DNA of 64,000 nt, taken from the NCBI GenBank assembly GCA_026874595.1, contig CM049316.1, positions 23,709,839 through 23,773,838 of the forward strand, written 5' to 3'. This DNA is from Sipunculus nudus (taxonomy: Eukaryota; Annelida; Sipuncula; Golfingiida; Sipunculidae). The position numbers and the translations under genes are program-made. The stretch's first letter is position 1. The number at the start of each line of letters is the position of its first letter. Below the pieces are notes generated by a model. That model had not been told where the DNA came from. It did not search any database and saw only the letters and a list, made by a program, of their open reading frames with translations. Below are positions 1 to 10,992 of the stretch, piece after piece.

Positions 1-742
1 TATCATGAAAAACTATTTTTTTTTGTCAACCGGGGGTAGTCTTGTGCATGTTTAACAGAGACGTGAATGTCGTTGTAGGCTCTAGCACGGTAAAAAGCAA
101 CGTGAAAATACAGGCTCAGGTAAATAGATTCCAGCAGTATCAAATGTCTGTCCTTGAGCTTTGTTGATTGTCATGGAATAAGCAAGTCCAATCGGAAACT
201 GACAACGCTCCAATGTTAAACGCAGGTTATATTTTGGTGTAAGTATTTCCGTGGAATCAGCAGCCGGTTTTTTCCACTTCGAGAGGCAGAAATAACCTCT
301 GTATCTATGCATCTGTCATAATTAGGCGAGTGCCATTGCATATACCGTTGCGAACATCTAAATTTCGAAGATGTATAATAACACACTTAGGTTTCAGTCT
401 GAAGCAGTGCTTGGGCATACCTGACGGTGTAACACTATCCTAGAACCCAAGTGGGTAAATAATGGCCACTTCTTCATCATCAGAAAGTACCGATCAATAC
501 TATAGTATGTGCGACTCTCCTGGGAGCTTGTCCAGAAATGTTTCATTTAGTTCAAACGGGACACCATATTTTGGTGTGAGAATCACCCTGTTGAGAGTGG
601 TTGTGCTTGCAGTTGGGAAAACGGCATTTACAATGTCGGCTGTGACATTGCATTCGTGTGGTATGTCAACTGTTTTAGCAGGTGCACCTTCAACTGCAGA
701 CCGCAATAAGCCATTGCCTAATGCTAAAAGCTATATATCATA
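1..742 (-). pseudogene. Helitron-type PIF1 helicase, C-terminal remnant
   Basis: Reading the minus strand from 742 down to the window edge gives a broken but ordered match to the C-terminal half of Helitron/PIF1 helicases. First comes LLALGNGLLRSAVEG, then VILTPKYGVPFELNETFLDK with LPGESH after it (500-706). Next is a stretch around 320-380 resembling the NLDVRNGICNGTRLI block, then [20 protein letters not shown] followed by [10 protein letters not shown] (82-312). The end is [20 protein letters not shown], near 30-100 in a shifted frame. The TINKAQGQT block is the late helicase motif of this family. Stops and frameshifts separate the blocks, so this is not functional. The N-terminal part, including the Rep domain, is absent: the homology stops exactly where a foldback arm begins at 743. 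Whether it continues left of the window is unknown. Confidence 0.8.
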
Positions 743-1038
743 CACTGGCACTCGTTTCCAGCACTACAATGGCCTAGAAACGGTAAACATATTGAGTATG
801 GGCGATATACCCATAATAAGAGAACAAGGTAATGAACTCCACCGCTACGCGGGAAAGACAACTTTTTTTCACAAGTCCGAATTCAGGAGAATTATCCGCT
901 TTACAAGCATGATCACGCGCTTCTTTGTTGAAAACATCTTTATTAACAAGATGAAACTCCCAAAAATAAAAGTTCTTTACACTAACCGCGAATTCCAGAA
1001 CGTTTATTCCAGCTGCGACACCGTCATTTGTCATGTAT
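743..1038 (+). mobile_element. Single arm of a foldback element (same family as 54410-55283)
   Basis: The arm starts with CACTGGCACTCGTTTCCAGC and continues with 'ggcctagaaac', 'gagtatgggcgatataccca' and 'gaacaaggtaatgaactcca'. This matches, base for base with scattered changes, both arms of the foldback element in the last exon of the minus-strand protease homologue. Only one arm is present. It abuts the PIF1 helicase remnant on the left and the LINE endonuclease remnant on the right, where the boundary is the change from 'atggccacatca' to 'tacatgacaaatgacg' read on the minus strand. The minus strand of the arm carries an open frame starting MTNDGVAAGINVLEFAVSV that is also largely open in the other copies. 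Confidence 0.75.
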
Positions 1039-1636
1039 GATGTGGCCATAATCACCAACTCAACATTCGCTTTGGGGTTATTAAAATCAATATTAAAATC
1101 GCCTATGATCACTGTATGAACATGTTTAGCCATAGCAAGGCTAATGTTATCGAAGAGAAGTTGTAAATAACTTTTGTCAGAGTGAGGCGGTCTATATACA
1201 CCCGATCAGAGTTACGTCTGTTCCATTGAATTTGGACCCAGATTACTTCTAGATGATCATTAGAAATTAAAGAACATACGGTAGATTGCAAGGAACTTTG
1301 TACATAAATGGCAACACCTCCACCATGTCTATTTCGGTCTTTTCGGTAGAGAGTATACCCCGGGATTTCGATTTCATGGGTTGCAATACTATCGTCCAAC
1401 CAAGTCTCAGAACCAACCTTTAAGAGGAGCACTAATTCGTCGAACTTGGGAGGAAGACTTCTTACATTTAAGTGGATTATAGTTAGGCCATTCTTCTTTC
1501 GGATACACTGTAGGAGTGTTTCAATTGAGGTACCATTATCATGCGTGTTTGAGGAAGGCACGTTTTGATAATCGGGAATGAACCCGTCATTGTTGTGACC
1601 AGGTAAGTAACTCTCGTTGTAAGGGGTACTGTTCAT
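1039..1636 (-). pseudogene. LINE endonuclease (EEP fold), truncated
   Basis: The minus-strand frame reads GLTIIHLNVRSLPPKFDEL (the N-rich strand of the EEP fold), then SETWLDDSI (ETWL, catalytic Glu motif), then YRKDRNRHGGGVAIYV (the RxGGGV block typical of retrotransposon endonucleases). After a frameshift near 1110-1170 it continues with VIIGDFNIDFN, the GDFN motif. The later SDH motif and the reverse transcriptase are missing, because the sequence switches to a foldback arm at about 1038. The E-, GGG- and GDFN-motifs in order make the assignment secure, and the break makes the enzyme inactive. Confidence 0.8.
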
Positions 1637-2133
1637 GTTAATTCTATTACTGCTTGCTTGTGAAAATTTTTAAGAGAGGTTGCGATTTTGATTACATCAC
1701 ATATATTTGAACGGAATGCCTTTGAGCCTTTCTTGTTTAGATGGAGGTTGTCAGATTTTAGTGTAAATGGACCAAGGTTATCATTCGTTAGCAGAGTCCA
1801 TCCGTTTTTTTCAGCGTAGATTTCTAGTGCGGCATTCAGAAGTCTTATTCTTTTAGAGTATATCTTAGAGGGTCTGCTAATCACTGTGCTAATTGTGACG
1901 TGCTTAATACTAGGATTCTGTTTTATAATTGGCACAATCTTACGGAACTTACGAATGCTAGTGTCTGCATTTTCTTTGCTTACATGATTTGTACCGATGT
2001 GTATGAGAAGATGGTCAGATTTGACTTGCTTGATCCTATCAATAGCATGATCAAAAGTAAACACACTTGAGTCCACATGCACATTGACTTTGGTTTCATC
2101 GGAGAGGTCAGAATAGTTCAAGTTCTTTGTCAT
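1633..2133 (-). pseudogene. SGNH-hydrolase-like (esterase) segment of the LINE
   Basis: The peptide contains DHLLIHIGTNHVSKENADTS, matching the block III/GxND-like region of SGNH hydrolases (here GTNH), and ends with a DNLHLNKKGSKAF block corresponding to the DxxHxxxxG catalytic Asp-His region. Esterase domains of this type occur in CR1-like ORF1 proteins. The segment is open for 166 codons. It overlaps the start of the endonuclease frame by a few bases in a different frame. The catalytic Ser block (GDS) is not seen upstream within this frame, so the domain is probably incomplete. Confidence 0.7.
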
Positions 2134-2232
2134 TGAGTCCCCCAGGACAGTTACGTAAGAGGATTGGCAGGGCCTTGTTTTGTGTTGTTTGTGTTCGTGT
2201 GAAGGCTTGGGCGTAGAGTTCCCTGATTTCTT

Positions 2233-2877
2233 CTAAGCTCTGTTTACATGGCATGTTGCTGGGTTTACATTGGAGTCGTTGTGTACTTCTGTGGAAGCGT
2301 CTGTGCTAGGACACGCGTTTACGTCTCGGAAGCTGATAGTTGATGCTGTTACAGACGAATCTTCACTCGTTGGATTTGATAGTGTGGAGTTTAGAAGAGT
2401 AATGGGTGTACTGGTATTCAGCGTAGTCTGTGTTGCAGTGGTCTTGATTTTTGGAGTTGAGGGTGGATCATTTACTGGTGATGACGAAAGGCAGTTTGTT
2501 GTTACGTTACATTTGCATTGACAGCATCGTGTTGAGTTCGATGGAGTGATACGTTCCATGAAGGCATTAATCTGGGTTTGAAGGGCTATGTTTATCTCAA
2601 TTAGCGACTCAAGGCGGGTAGCAAGGAGGTTGATTTTGTGTGGATAGTTTCTGCACGTTATACACGTCCAGATGCCAAGAGTTCCACTATTCTCTCCTAC
2701 ACATACTGGATGGAACCAGCTCATACAGATGCAGCATCGAACCATAGATTCATCAGCATACTTGCGATCATATACACAGTCCTTAGAGCAATATGATTCT
2801 TCTTGATCTTTGGTTTCAATGTTGCGTTTTGATTGCACTTTAAATGTTCTTTTTTTTATTACGTGTCTGACGTTCAC
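2233..2877 (-). pseudogene. LINE ORF1 segment with PHD-type zinc finger
   Basis: The frame has the spacing of a PHD finger: CSKDC...RCCICMSWFHPVCVG...WTCITCRN, that is Cys-x-Cys pairs, a WFHPVC core and a closing WxCxxC. After it come a helical segment (RLESLIEINIALQTQINAFM) and a short CxC cluster, then a Thr/Ser-rich low-complexity tail. PHD fingers are known in the ORF1 proteins of several CR1/L2-type LINEs, which fits the neighbouring esterase- and endonuclease-like segments. It ends in a stop before the SGNH segment begins in another frame. Confidence 0.75.
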
Positions 2878-3520
2878 ATGTAGCTTTATCAGGTGTTAGT
2901 TTATCACAGTTTGATTTTGTGTTCACCTCATTGTATGAATTTAGGAGAGCAATGGGTGTTATCATTCAGCTCAGCGTGTGAAATAGGGGAGCAATGGGTG
3001 TTATCATTCAGCTCAGCGTGTGACATTACACTAATATCCAGAGGTGATGGAGGCGACGTAAAGGCTGGCGATAATGGAGAGTCTTGAGGTATTGATGAGT
3101 TTATTTCAGGTAATGGACTCTTTGAGTTGGAATTTTGAGGGGTCTTCTGGAAAAGATCCCCCAGGATGTTGTCTGTTGTTGTTGACCCTTTGTTCTCAAT
3201 TGGGGATGAAGCGATGACCGCAACACTGGTTTCACTCAATCTGGTTTGTACTCTGTTGTTTATACCATTAGATATGAATAACGCTTTGCATGAAAGTACA
3301 GGTTTTGGTATTGACGGGATTATATTGGCAAGTTCTGCCTGGATTGCTGACTTGCATTTTGTTTTCCTAAATTTGTTTAGGTCACACTTCTTCATATTAT
3401 GAACAGTGGTATTCCAGTTATTTGTGACGTCTCTGATGGCTTGCTCGAGTTTTTCTTTTGTCGGCACAGGCAAGCTATCGAGCAGCATGTTAGATTGTTG
3501 AATCAGTTCGTCAGACATGA

Positions 3521-5630
3521 TTTCTTTTGGGTATACACTAATATGAGTTCGATTAAACGTCTTAGTGACTTTTTATAGGAAGATGAGAGAACAGGACGCG
3601 GGGTTTGTTTACAGTTTCCAGGGGCGACGTCTTGAATGTTATGATAGATACACTTACTTTTCCGTCGCTGAAATATCACTCAAACATGCCCACAACACAG
3701 TGTAGGGGAATGCATGGAATATCACAGTTTGTCTTCTAAAATATGTGCTTGTAAAATCCGTTTAAGAGCGTAAATTCAATTAAAATCCAAGTAAAAATGT
3801 GAGCACTGAGAAGTTCGTTCTCGTACGCCCGAGTCTGATTGCATGTGACGGCTCGGAAAGACGCCAAAAGGCTTCAGGAGGACTTATTTAGGGTGCATCT
3901 CTCATCATGCGTGATGGAATCCTGTTGAACCACCTCATGATTTGAAGAGTAATGGCCATTATATACATATTTAAATAAATACTTGACACTCAAGAGAGAC
4001 ATGCAGGCTTCGACATTTATATATACACAGAATTTCTTTTACAGCCATTGATAGTAAGGTACAATCCATCTGTTGTCAAGATCATATCTTTCAGCTCTCA
4101 CACTCCGTCCATTATCATGCCTTCTGTAACAAGGGTACCCATTTAAAGCAAAAGAGTGCAGTATACGAAAACAATGGGCATACGACAGACGGACGCTAGG
4201 ATAAAGCTAAAGTTAAAATGTGAGCCAAAATAAGAGACCATATAATTTGACAGAATTTTGAGGCCTTTGAAAGCTGGATTTCTTCGAATTTGCATGCGTT
4301 GAGTTTGCGTTTGATGTCAGTAAGTTCCTTGCTTTGCTCGGACGCGTCAGCTTTACTGAATTAAGTTTGTCATTATCAGCACGCATACCACAGAATTGAA
4401 CTGAGTTTGTTTGCTGTTGCTGGCGGTATTGTGCGGCTCTCCATGACCCAGAAGGCCAAGACTATGCATTTTTCAATAGCGATGGGATGTAGCTTGTTTA
4501 TAATGCCGTACAGCTGACAATGAAGTGGCATTGTGTGCTCTACAAAAATGAAATTTGCATAATGAAATACATCAGACATAACATAAAACTAATTAAATAT
4601 CCTAAAACAGAATATAACAAAGGTTCATACAAGTGAATTTTAAGAAGCACGAAAATGTAACTCCTTTGAGTTTGTATGTGGCAACATTGCAATTTTAGGC
4701 CTGTTTGCGTATCCAGCATCAGCACTTGTGAAAGATATGATTGCCAAAAATACTATAAATTGGATGATGGCAAATGCCCATGGAAGGAAAAATAGTGAGA
4801 GAGGATGGAAATAAAAAATAAAACTGAGATCTTACTTTCCTTTAGGTTAATCTGAATTAGAAATAAATTTTATTGAAGAAATATGTTTATCACTTTACAA
4901 AGTGTCACAAATTGGGAATGAATGTGATTACGAAAAAAAGAAGATAATATACTGCATTAAAAATTAAAAGAGTTAAAAGGAGTATTTGTAAATACCGAAA
5001 TGAAATGTAGAAGTGGGATAGAATGTGACTGCATGAAAACAGATATATAATGCAAGGGAATCATATAGAAACACCGAAATAGAACTAAAAACGGAGAATA
5101 AAAGTGAATATAAGATACTACTTTTCTTTAGGCGCTTCGTTCCCTGTGTTTGTTGAAACTGTCTTGCTGACTCAGTTTTGATTTGTATCAAACTCCCCTG
5201 CTGTATTCTCCTCAGCACCATCGGGGTAGTCATCCTTCTCCGTTTGATTGGGTGCGGCTGCTGAATAAATACATGAAGACGTACATTGAATGAAAGGTGG
5301 ACCCTTTTCTTCTAAATTATTAGAATGTTATCGGAAATACAAATACATTAAATAAATACTAATAAAATAAATGATATTTATAGAAATAAGTGGATTCAAA
5401 AGAATCAATAATATGCAATATTTGAAAAATACCAAAATCCTAATATAAAAGGTTAAGAAAAGAGATTTCCCGTTTGGCTTTTTGTTCCTTTGCGAAAGTG
5501 TGTGGAAAAAAAAGTCTTTTATGGTACTCCGTCATGAACACACGTGATAGTTTGTATGTTTAGGATCATGGATCATGAACGCGAGTGGAATAACAGGAAC
5601 TGTATTCTTAGTGTCAATTTTGAACATTAC
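3521..5630. other. Intergenic, no supported gene
   Basis: This AT-rich stretch has only short open frames of low complexity and no recognisable protein motif, RNA or ordered repeat that I could support. Confidence 0.5.
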
Positions 5631-5634
5631 ATGA

Positions 5635-6420
5635 TTAACGTAAAATAACCGAAACATAAAAATCACCCAAATTGAAAGTTGTATCACATGCAAGCGCATT
5701 GGCATCAATTTCTAGCAGATTGTTCAACTCAGTAGCAATCTCATCCAAAATAACAACACCAGTGAATTCTGGCAAGTTTAACAAACTGGTCAAGAGGCAT
5801 TGCAAATTCGTACAAATTTAAGACAGCATCAGTCCCTATCCTATTTTGATTGTCAACATTTTCTTTAGCACGCTTAGCCTGTTTTAGACTTCTAAAGATA
5901 ACAATGCCTTGCCTAGGCCCTACATTCTTGTCTGTAACTGAGGTCTTATACACTTTGTTGGGCTTTTGAAAAACTTATTGTTTTTTTAAGTGACTGAATT
6001 ACAAAAGGATATGTTCTTTATCGGGCCTGGAATTAACTTAACTCCTGCCATGCGGCATTGGTTGTGCCAAAGATGAATCGCCTTTGTAATGGATCACCAC
6101 GATATGCGGATTAGCATGAAGAGTGTAAACACATTTGCACACCCAGTATTTACACCATCCTTTGTTCTCATTGTAAAATAAGTTTTTCGCATACATGGGT
6201 CACGTTTTGGGTATGTCCGGTTGATGTTATTCTTCCAATGAAGACCGTCACACTTCCGGTCGTCCACTTTCTCGTTGTGTTCAGTTTAGTCGTAAACGTA
6301 GATATTCCCACCGTCTGGCGAAACAGGCGCTTCCGAACAGCACAACTGGCGATTTGGATTTTCTGCAAAAAATAATCAGATAATAAATAAAGTAAATTCA
6401 AGCGTCCTGGACAGGTCGGG
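5635..6420 (-). pseudogene. Degenerate transposon protein, MULE/FLYWCH-like
   Basis: Several minus-strand frames read in order look like one eroded protein. Near 6150-6260 it reads DGLHWKNNINRTYPKRDP followed by MRKTYFTMRTKDG. Near 6060-6150 it reads YTLHANPHIVVIHYKGD. Near 5741-5953 comes RQGIVIFRSLKQAKRAKENV. The last block, near 5640-5760, is GVVILDEIATELNNLL then ACDTTFNLGDFYVSVILR. The Trp-rich DNA-binding-like start followed by a 'DTTFNLGDFYVS' block resembles a family of mollusc and cnidarian proteins that I associate with MULE-like elements. This is from memory of the pattern only. Stops and frame changes between the blocks mean it is not functional. Confidence 0.5.
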
Positions 6421-6786
6421 GTACACGTTGTTTTGTTTTATATTAATGATTGTTCGGAAAAACAATATTTATGTTAGGTTGCCATAATTTTGATTAAAAT
6501 ATTATGTACAGCAGCCATGACATCTAATGAACTAAAAATGAACCTAAACTATAGAAAGCAGTATTACTTTAGGCGGAACCGCTAAGTTAAAGAGATTTTT
6601 AAATGTTCTTTATGTTAAATTTTTATGTTCTTAGATATATAGCTTATTGTTCGCAGATGATATTTTTCACTTTAAATCCTTTCATAAGCTGTCAGAAAAA
6701 CGGGAATCCGGTGCTTATGTATAATTGTTTTCGCCCTCAAATCATTTTAAAAATCAAAGCCTGATTATGTTTTATACAGTTTTTTA

Positions 6787-7287
6787 TTAATAGCAATTTT
6801 GATCTCTTTTTGGAAAATATAACTTATAGAGGATATCCTCAGCCTCTTGCATTGACAGCGGTTCATCTCTGATATCGTAGACGGGCGCATCTGACGGCCC
6901 CTCCCCTCTGAAGTACACGTCTGTCTGTTGTTGGTAAGGTGGTACTTGTTTGTGTGGTACCAGGCTCATAACCAGTTTGTCCTCTTGTGTGGGCCTTTGT
7001 CCGGCAAAGATGTGAATACGGTAAAGTATTTCAGCAAAGAAGGCAGGGGTCGCAAGTGCGTTTTAAGAAATCGAACACCTTGACTAGTTCACAAAACTGG
7101 GAGAACTGAGAACCTTGGTAACTGCGGATGAGGAGGGAAAGACAATGAAAGCCTGGTCCGGAGTAGAGTCTGAAGGAACCAGCAACACACGCTCCACGTC
7201 ACCCGCAGCACCAAAGTGATCCCCGAGTTCTGCTTGCTGCACATCTTCTGGTACGTTATCTACCTCAAGGGTGTTTTGGTACTTCAT
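6787..7287 (-). CDS. RRM-like fragment plus downstream exon-like frame (hypothetical)
   Basis: On the minus strand, 7287-7084 reads NTLEVDNVPEDVQQAELGDH, then GDVERVLLVP and DQAFIVFPSSSAVTKVL. The strand-helix-strand order, with LEVDNVP as an RNP2-like strand and QAFIVFPS as an RNP1-like strand, suggests an RNA-recognition-motif fold. A second frame, about 7055-6787, reads FFAEILYRIHIFAGQRPTQE and runs to a stop near 6787, followed at once by TAATAAAAAA. Both are more GC-rich than the surroundings, which suggests real or recently real coding sequence, but I could not fix splice sites joining them or find an upstream start exon. It may be the 3' end of a gene or another mobile-element fragment. 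Confidence 0.35.
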
Positions 7288-8341
7288 AGTGGTGAGATCA
7301 AAGTTCTGTTTAGTTAGGTAAACAACTACAGTGCAGTCAGTTACATTACAATCTAAGTTACACTACCGCTTCTACCGCTTAATTTCTAATAATTTATCTA
7401 AGTAAAGGTAAGCTTATCTTCAAGTGAAGTATCACATTTGTAGTTTACTAGGTGGTCAATAAATAAAATACAAGTACCGAACCTAGTATGAAATATACAA
7501 GGTCAGCTTACCTCTGTACAGGCGTACGTGAATCTAAAAAGCAACTGGATTAGTGAACATTAATGTTTACATAACAAAACTATCAGATATTAAACAATTG
7601 GATATTAAATATCATAAGTAAACATGATATGCAACAATGGGTAATCAAAGTTGCATAATAACAAATAACTAGTGGTGACCCATGTGCTAATAATAAATGT
7701 ATCTGTATCCAATGTCACAGTTGGTCACCGAAGTAAAGGATCACGCTGGATTCACATTAACGTTCAGAGTCTCCACAGTTCTCTTTGGTGTCCTGGGTAC
7801 ACGGCCGGCACTGTTACCCAGATGAGAGTACCGCAAGAGTGACTGACCGGAAAGTAAAGTCCATCAGATTTTCTTTGACTAAGAAATTCTGAGGCGCGAT
7901 TCACTTCAACAGTGCACGTAGAAATAAATAACTCCGGAGAAGTTTTTATTATGCAGTGAATGTCCTTGTGCTGGCTTCTGCTGCGACGGAACATCCACGC
8001 AAACAACTGTCACTTAAACAGGGGTGACGTCGATAAACTATCATGTTCAGTGGGACACACTAACCGCAAACGAAACAGCAGTTCACGTAGGCCAAGACAA
8101 ATTATGCAGGCCGTCTCCACATGGGTGCCCGGGGTCCAAGGACTGGAGGCCCATTCATGACAGTGCGCGTCCAACCGGAAGTCAACCTGGAGTATCAGTG
8201 TCCAGCTGCGATATCGAATCCTGCTTGCTGCGCCAGTGTCGCGGGCGGGCAGTAAAGGCGGGGTCTGGTTCGTGGTCCACTCGCACACACACAAATGGTA
8301 AACGATACGCAGCTGACACTTGACAACTGTTTATTCTTTGT

Positions 8342-9537
8342 CTGCAACAAAGTGGACAAGATCAGATTCGACGTGTTGTCGATAGCATGACATGAGGCTG
8401 GACTCATGTGATTATGTTGTTTACAAACATTTGATTGTTTATTATAATGTATATAAAGGTACTAAACATATTGTGTACAAATACTGGACTGTTTATTATA
8501 ATGTATATAATGTGTACAACTATACACAAACAATACCGCTAAGATTTTACTTCGTTTATATCTTCTATCTATAATAACACATTAAGTATACAAATGTGAA
8601 ACATCTAGGCTAAGTATCATTCTTAAGTTCATAATGTCCTATATTGTTATCATTCAAAGTAATTCTGCTATTACAAGATAAAATATAAATATGATCAATG
8701 ATTGTAGTAAATTTCTAAGTGAAAACATTCGGGGTGGTTATTTGCTGGGATTCTATGATGGAAGAGCGAAGGGGGTATCCCACTATATTTGGAGGGACGG
8801 ATAATGGTGGAATCTACCCTAGGAAATTCAAGAAATCTACCTTTCTAAATATTTATTTACTTGTAGGTATGGGATATCTTTGGTTGATCACACATATTAA
8901 CATTACTTCGTAACATAATAAATAGAAGGACTAATGTGTGTTATAAAAGGGGAACGGTTTATAAAGGGAACAGCGAGTCAGAAAAACGAGGCCGCCGCGC
9001 GTAAACAGGTGGTTCCCGGTGACGAATCATCAACATCGCAAGGCGCAGAACGCTTTGTGAAAGTTGTGTATGAATTTAACGTGAATGATGGACAGACGGA
9101 AATAACGGAGGTTAGATGTACCGGTACAGATATAATTCGTTTATTGGCCCTTCTTTCAGACATTATCTAGACACGTGGAAATTATTTGGACACGTGGAAA
9201 TGCGTTTTTAGAGGTCAGCAATAATTTGGCATATTGAATTGTGGTGTGGGTCCCACATTTACAGGAATATTTCACGGGGTATCCCGTGCAACCAAAGAAC
9301 TCGAGGTCGAAGGTTCAGGGGTCCCGTAGTAATAACGATAATATTACAAGGATATATAATTAAAGCACCCAGATAGAAAATATATTAATATTATTAATTA
9401 GGGAATATTATATTGACATTCAATTTATACTTTGGCATCTATCTACAACATTTTGAAAATAATTTTACCTACCTGCAACAAAGTGGACACGATCTGATTC
9501 GACGTGTTGTCGGTAGCATGACATGAGGCTGGACTGA
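8342..9537. repeat. Direct repeat pair (8342-8408 and 9472-9537)
   Basis: Both copies share 'ctgcaacaaagtggaca', 'gattcgacgtgttgtc', 'tagcatgacatgaggctgga' in that order with a few substitutions, and lie about 1.13 kb apart in the same orientation. The stretch between them includes a 78-codon frame at 8934-9170 (unrecognised) and two 'acacgtggaaat' copies near 9170-9200. A segmental duplication or the ends of an element are both possible. I saw no terminal-repeat signatures such as TG...CA. Confidence 0.6.
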
Positions 9538-9972
9538 CGTGATGTCCCTAACGGGATCGTCAGTAGGGGCACGTCACGCCCAAGTACCCATGCCATGCGA
9601 CCTGTCCTATTGTTGCGTTTAGGTTTCTCAAAAACCGGTCAGGGAAGGTTTCATGCCACATAGCCGTTCAGTATCGGAAACCTTCGGCAATCCCCGAGAT
9701 GGTGAGGATCTATATACATAATAATTGTATTGATATCGCCTTTATTCTGACCTCTATAAAAAATAAATCTAAACATTTATAATATAGAACTTTATATAAA
9801 AATGATAAATCTGAAAGATATATTTCTTTTATGGGGAGTCAGTCAGAGATTAAAACAGTTTCTGGTGACAGTGTCACCAAGACGACAACGCGAACAATGC
9901 CATAGTAAAGGAAAAGAGAAAAAGTATTACGCAGGGGAGAAAAGCCGGCTGTTCTCCCGACTTAACATTCGC

Positions 9973-9975
<3 letters not shown>

Positions 9976-10031
<56 letters not shown>
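9976..10031. repeat. (TA)n microsatellite
   Basis: Uninterrupted TA dinucleotide run. Similar tracts lie at 13361-13413, 20116-20153, 22724-22761, 32949-33011, 40655-40712, 42682-42741, 56061-56116, 58703-58748 and 59055-59105. Confidence 0.95.
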
Positions 10032-10034
<3 letters not shown>

Positions 10035-10719
10035 ATTAATCTCTTTCTTTTTCTAATGATGACTAATGCAATTATTAAAAAAAACATTGTTTTATCATTG
10101 GGAAAATTAATAGGTAAAATAGGATAAAATAGTAGTAATTATAGTAATTACCAGGTAAGCATTCTTAATCGTTTAAACAAAAGTTTTCAAAACACGTTGC
10201 TTTTATTTTATTATATTTTACGACGCCGTATAAGCTACATACATCCTCTCTCTGGTTGCTAGACCATGGAGAATTGAAGTATAGAGGATTAAATAAAATA
10301 AGATGGAAACATTACGACGGAATTAGGTGCCATAAGCTGTAAATAGGCCTCCACACTAATATATATATCATGTTAATTAAATTCAAAATTACAGACAATT
10401 ATTACAAAACTGAAACTCACCTGCATAATGGACTTGACATTCGCACCAGAAGTTAATGTTGTTCTGTTTGATCCCATGTGAATGCCTGCTGATTTATTAG
10501 GAATCCCTTGCTATTTCTAGTTCGCAAGTTTACGTCATAAGGTAAGTTCTAATACAGGTAACATCTCAGACTTCATAGAAGATCTAAAGGAATAAGCTAA
10601 TTCAGTCGTCCGTAAAACGGTCAAGGGACTGCATTTTTTTGGTGGAGGTAACCGCCTCCATTTTTGAATGCTGACTTATCTAATTGATAATCTAAGTATG
10701 TACATCTGCAGAGTTCCTT

Positions 10720-10992
10720 TTTGGTTTGGGACTACTTGACGGGCGGTAGCACTCGCTTGCTATCATTTTTTATTTTGTATTCTGGTGTCTACCGCACCTG
10801 CGGGTCCTGGGTGTGTAATCACCCTCATTGCTGGGTCATAACACCGAGGAACCCACCAAAGACGCACTCGCATATGAGTGATACACGGCTGTGGGGCACA
10901 GCCTTCCCATTATACTGATATTCGAACCCACGATCTCCCGACTTTGAGTTCTTCGCTTTACCCCTGAGCCACAGAAGCCGGTACTGCATGCT
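10720..10992 (-). mobile_element. tRNA-derived SINE
   Basis: The minus strand starts with a tRNA-like head. The A-box-like TGGCTCAGGGGTAAA lies at 10957-10971 and the B-box-like TGGGTTCGAA at 10921-10930. The body has 'gaggaacccaccaaagacgc' and 'ctgggtcataacaccg' on the plus strand. A second, diverged copy in the opposite orientation lies at 42960-43235 in the plus-strand protease-homologue locus, with the same order of head, 'gaacccccgagactcgcac' and tail. Two copies sharing the whole length show this is a SINE family and not a tRNA gene. Confidence 0.7.

Larger units (their letters stand above)
1039..3520 (-). mobile_element. CR1/L2-like LINE, truncated and degenerate
   Basis: In minus-strand order, four segments are visible: a charged N-terminal frame (3518-2928), a PHD-type zinc finger (2877-2233), an SGNH-hydrolase-like segment (2133-1633) and an exonuclease-endonuclease-phosphatase segment (1636-1039). 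Accessory ORF1 proteins with PHD fingers and esterase domains followed by an EEP endonuclease are characteristic of CR1/L2-clade non-LTR retrotransposons. No reverse transcriptase follows: the endonuclease is cut at 1038 by a foldback arm. Frame breaks between segments make it non-functional. The N-terminal frame has a 42-bp tandem duplication around 2943-3025, which repeats SHAELNDNTHCSP twice in the peptide. Confidence 0.8.

Noticed and set aside
462-1040. A 192-codon plus-strand frame at the left edge
   Set aside because: It crosses the junction between the helicase remnant and the foldback arm, opposite to the recognisable minus-strand protein homology, so it is a shadow frame.
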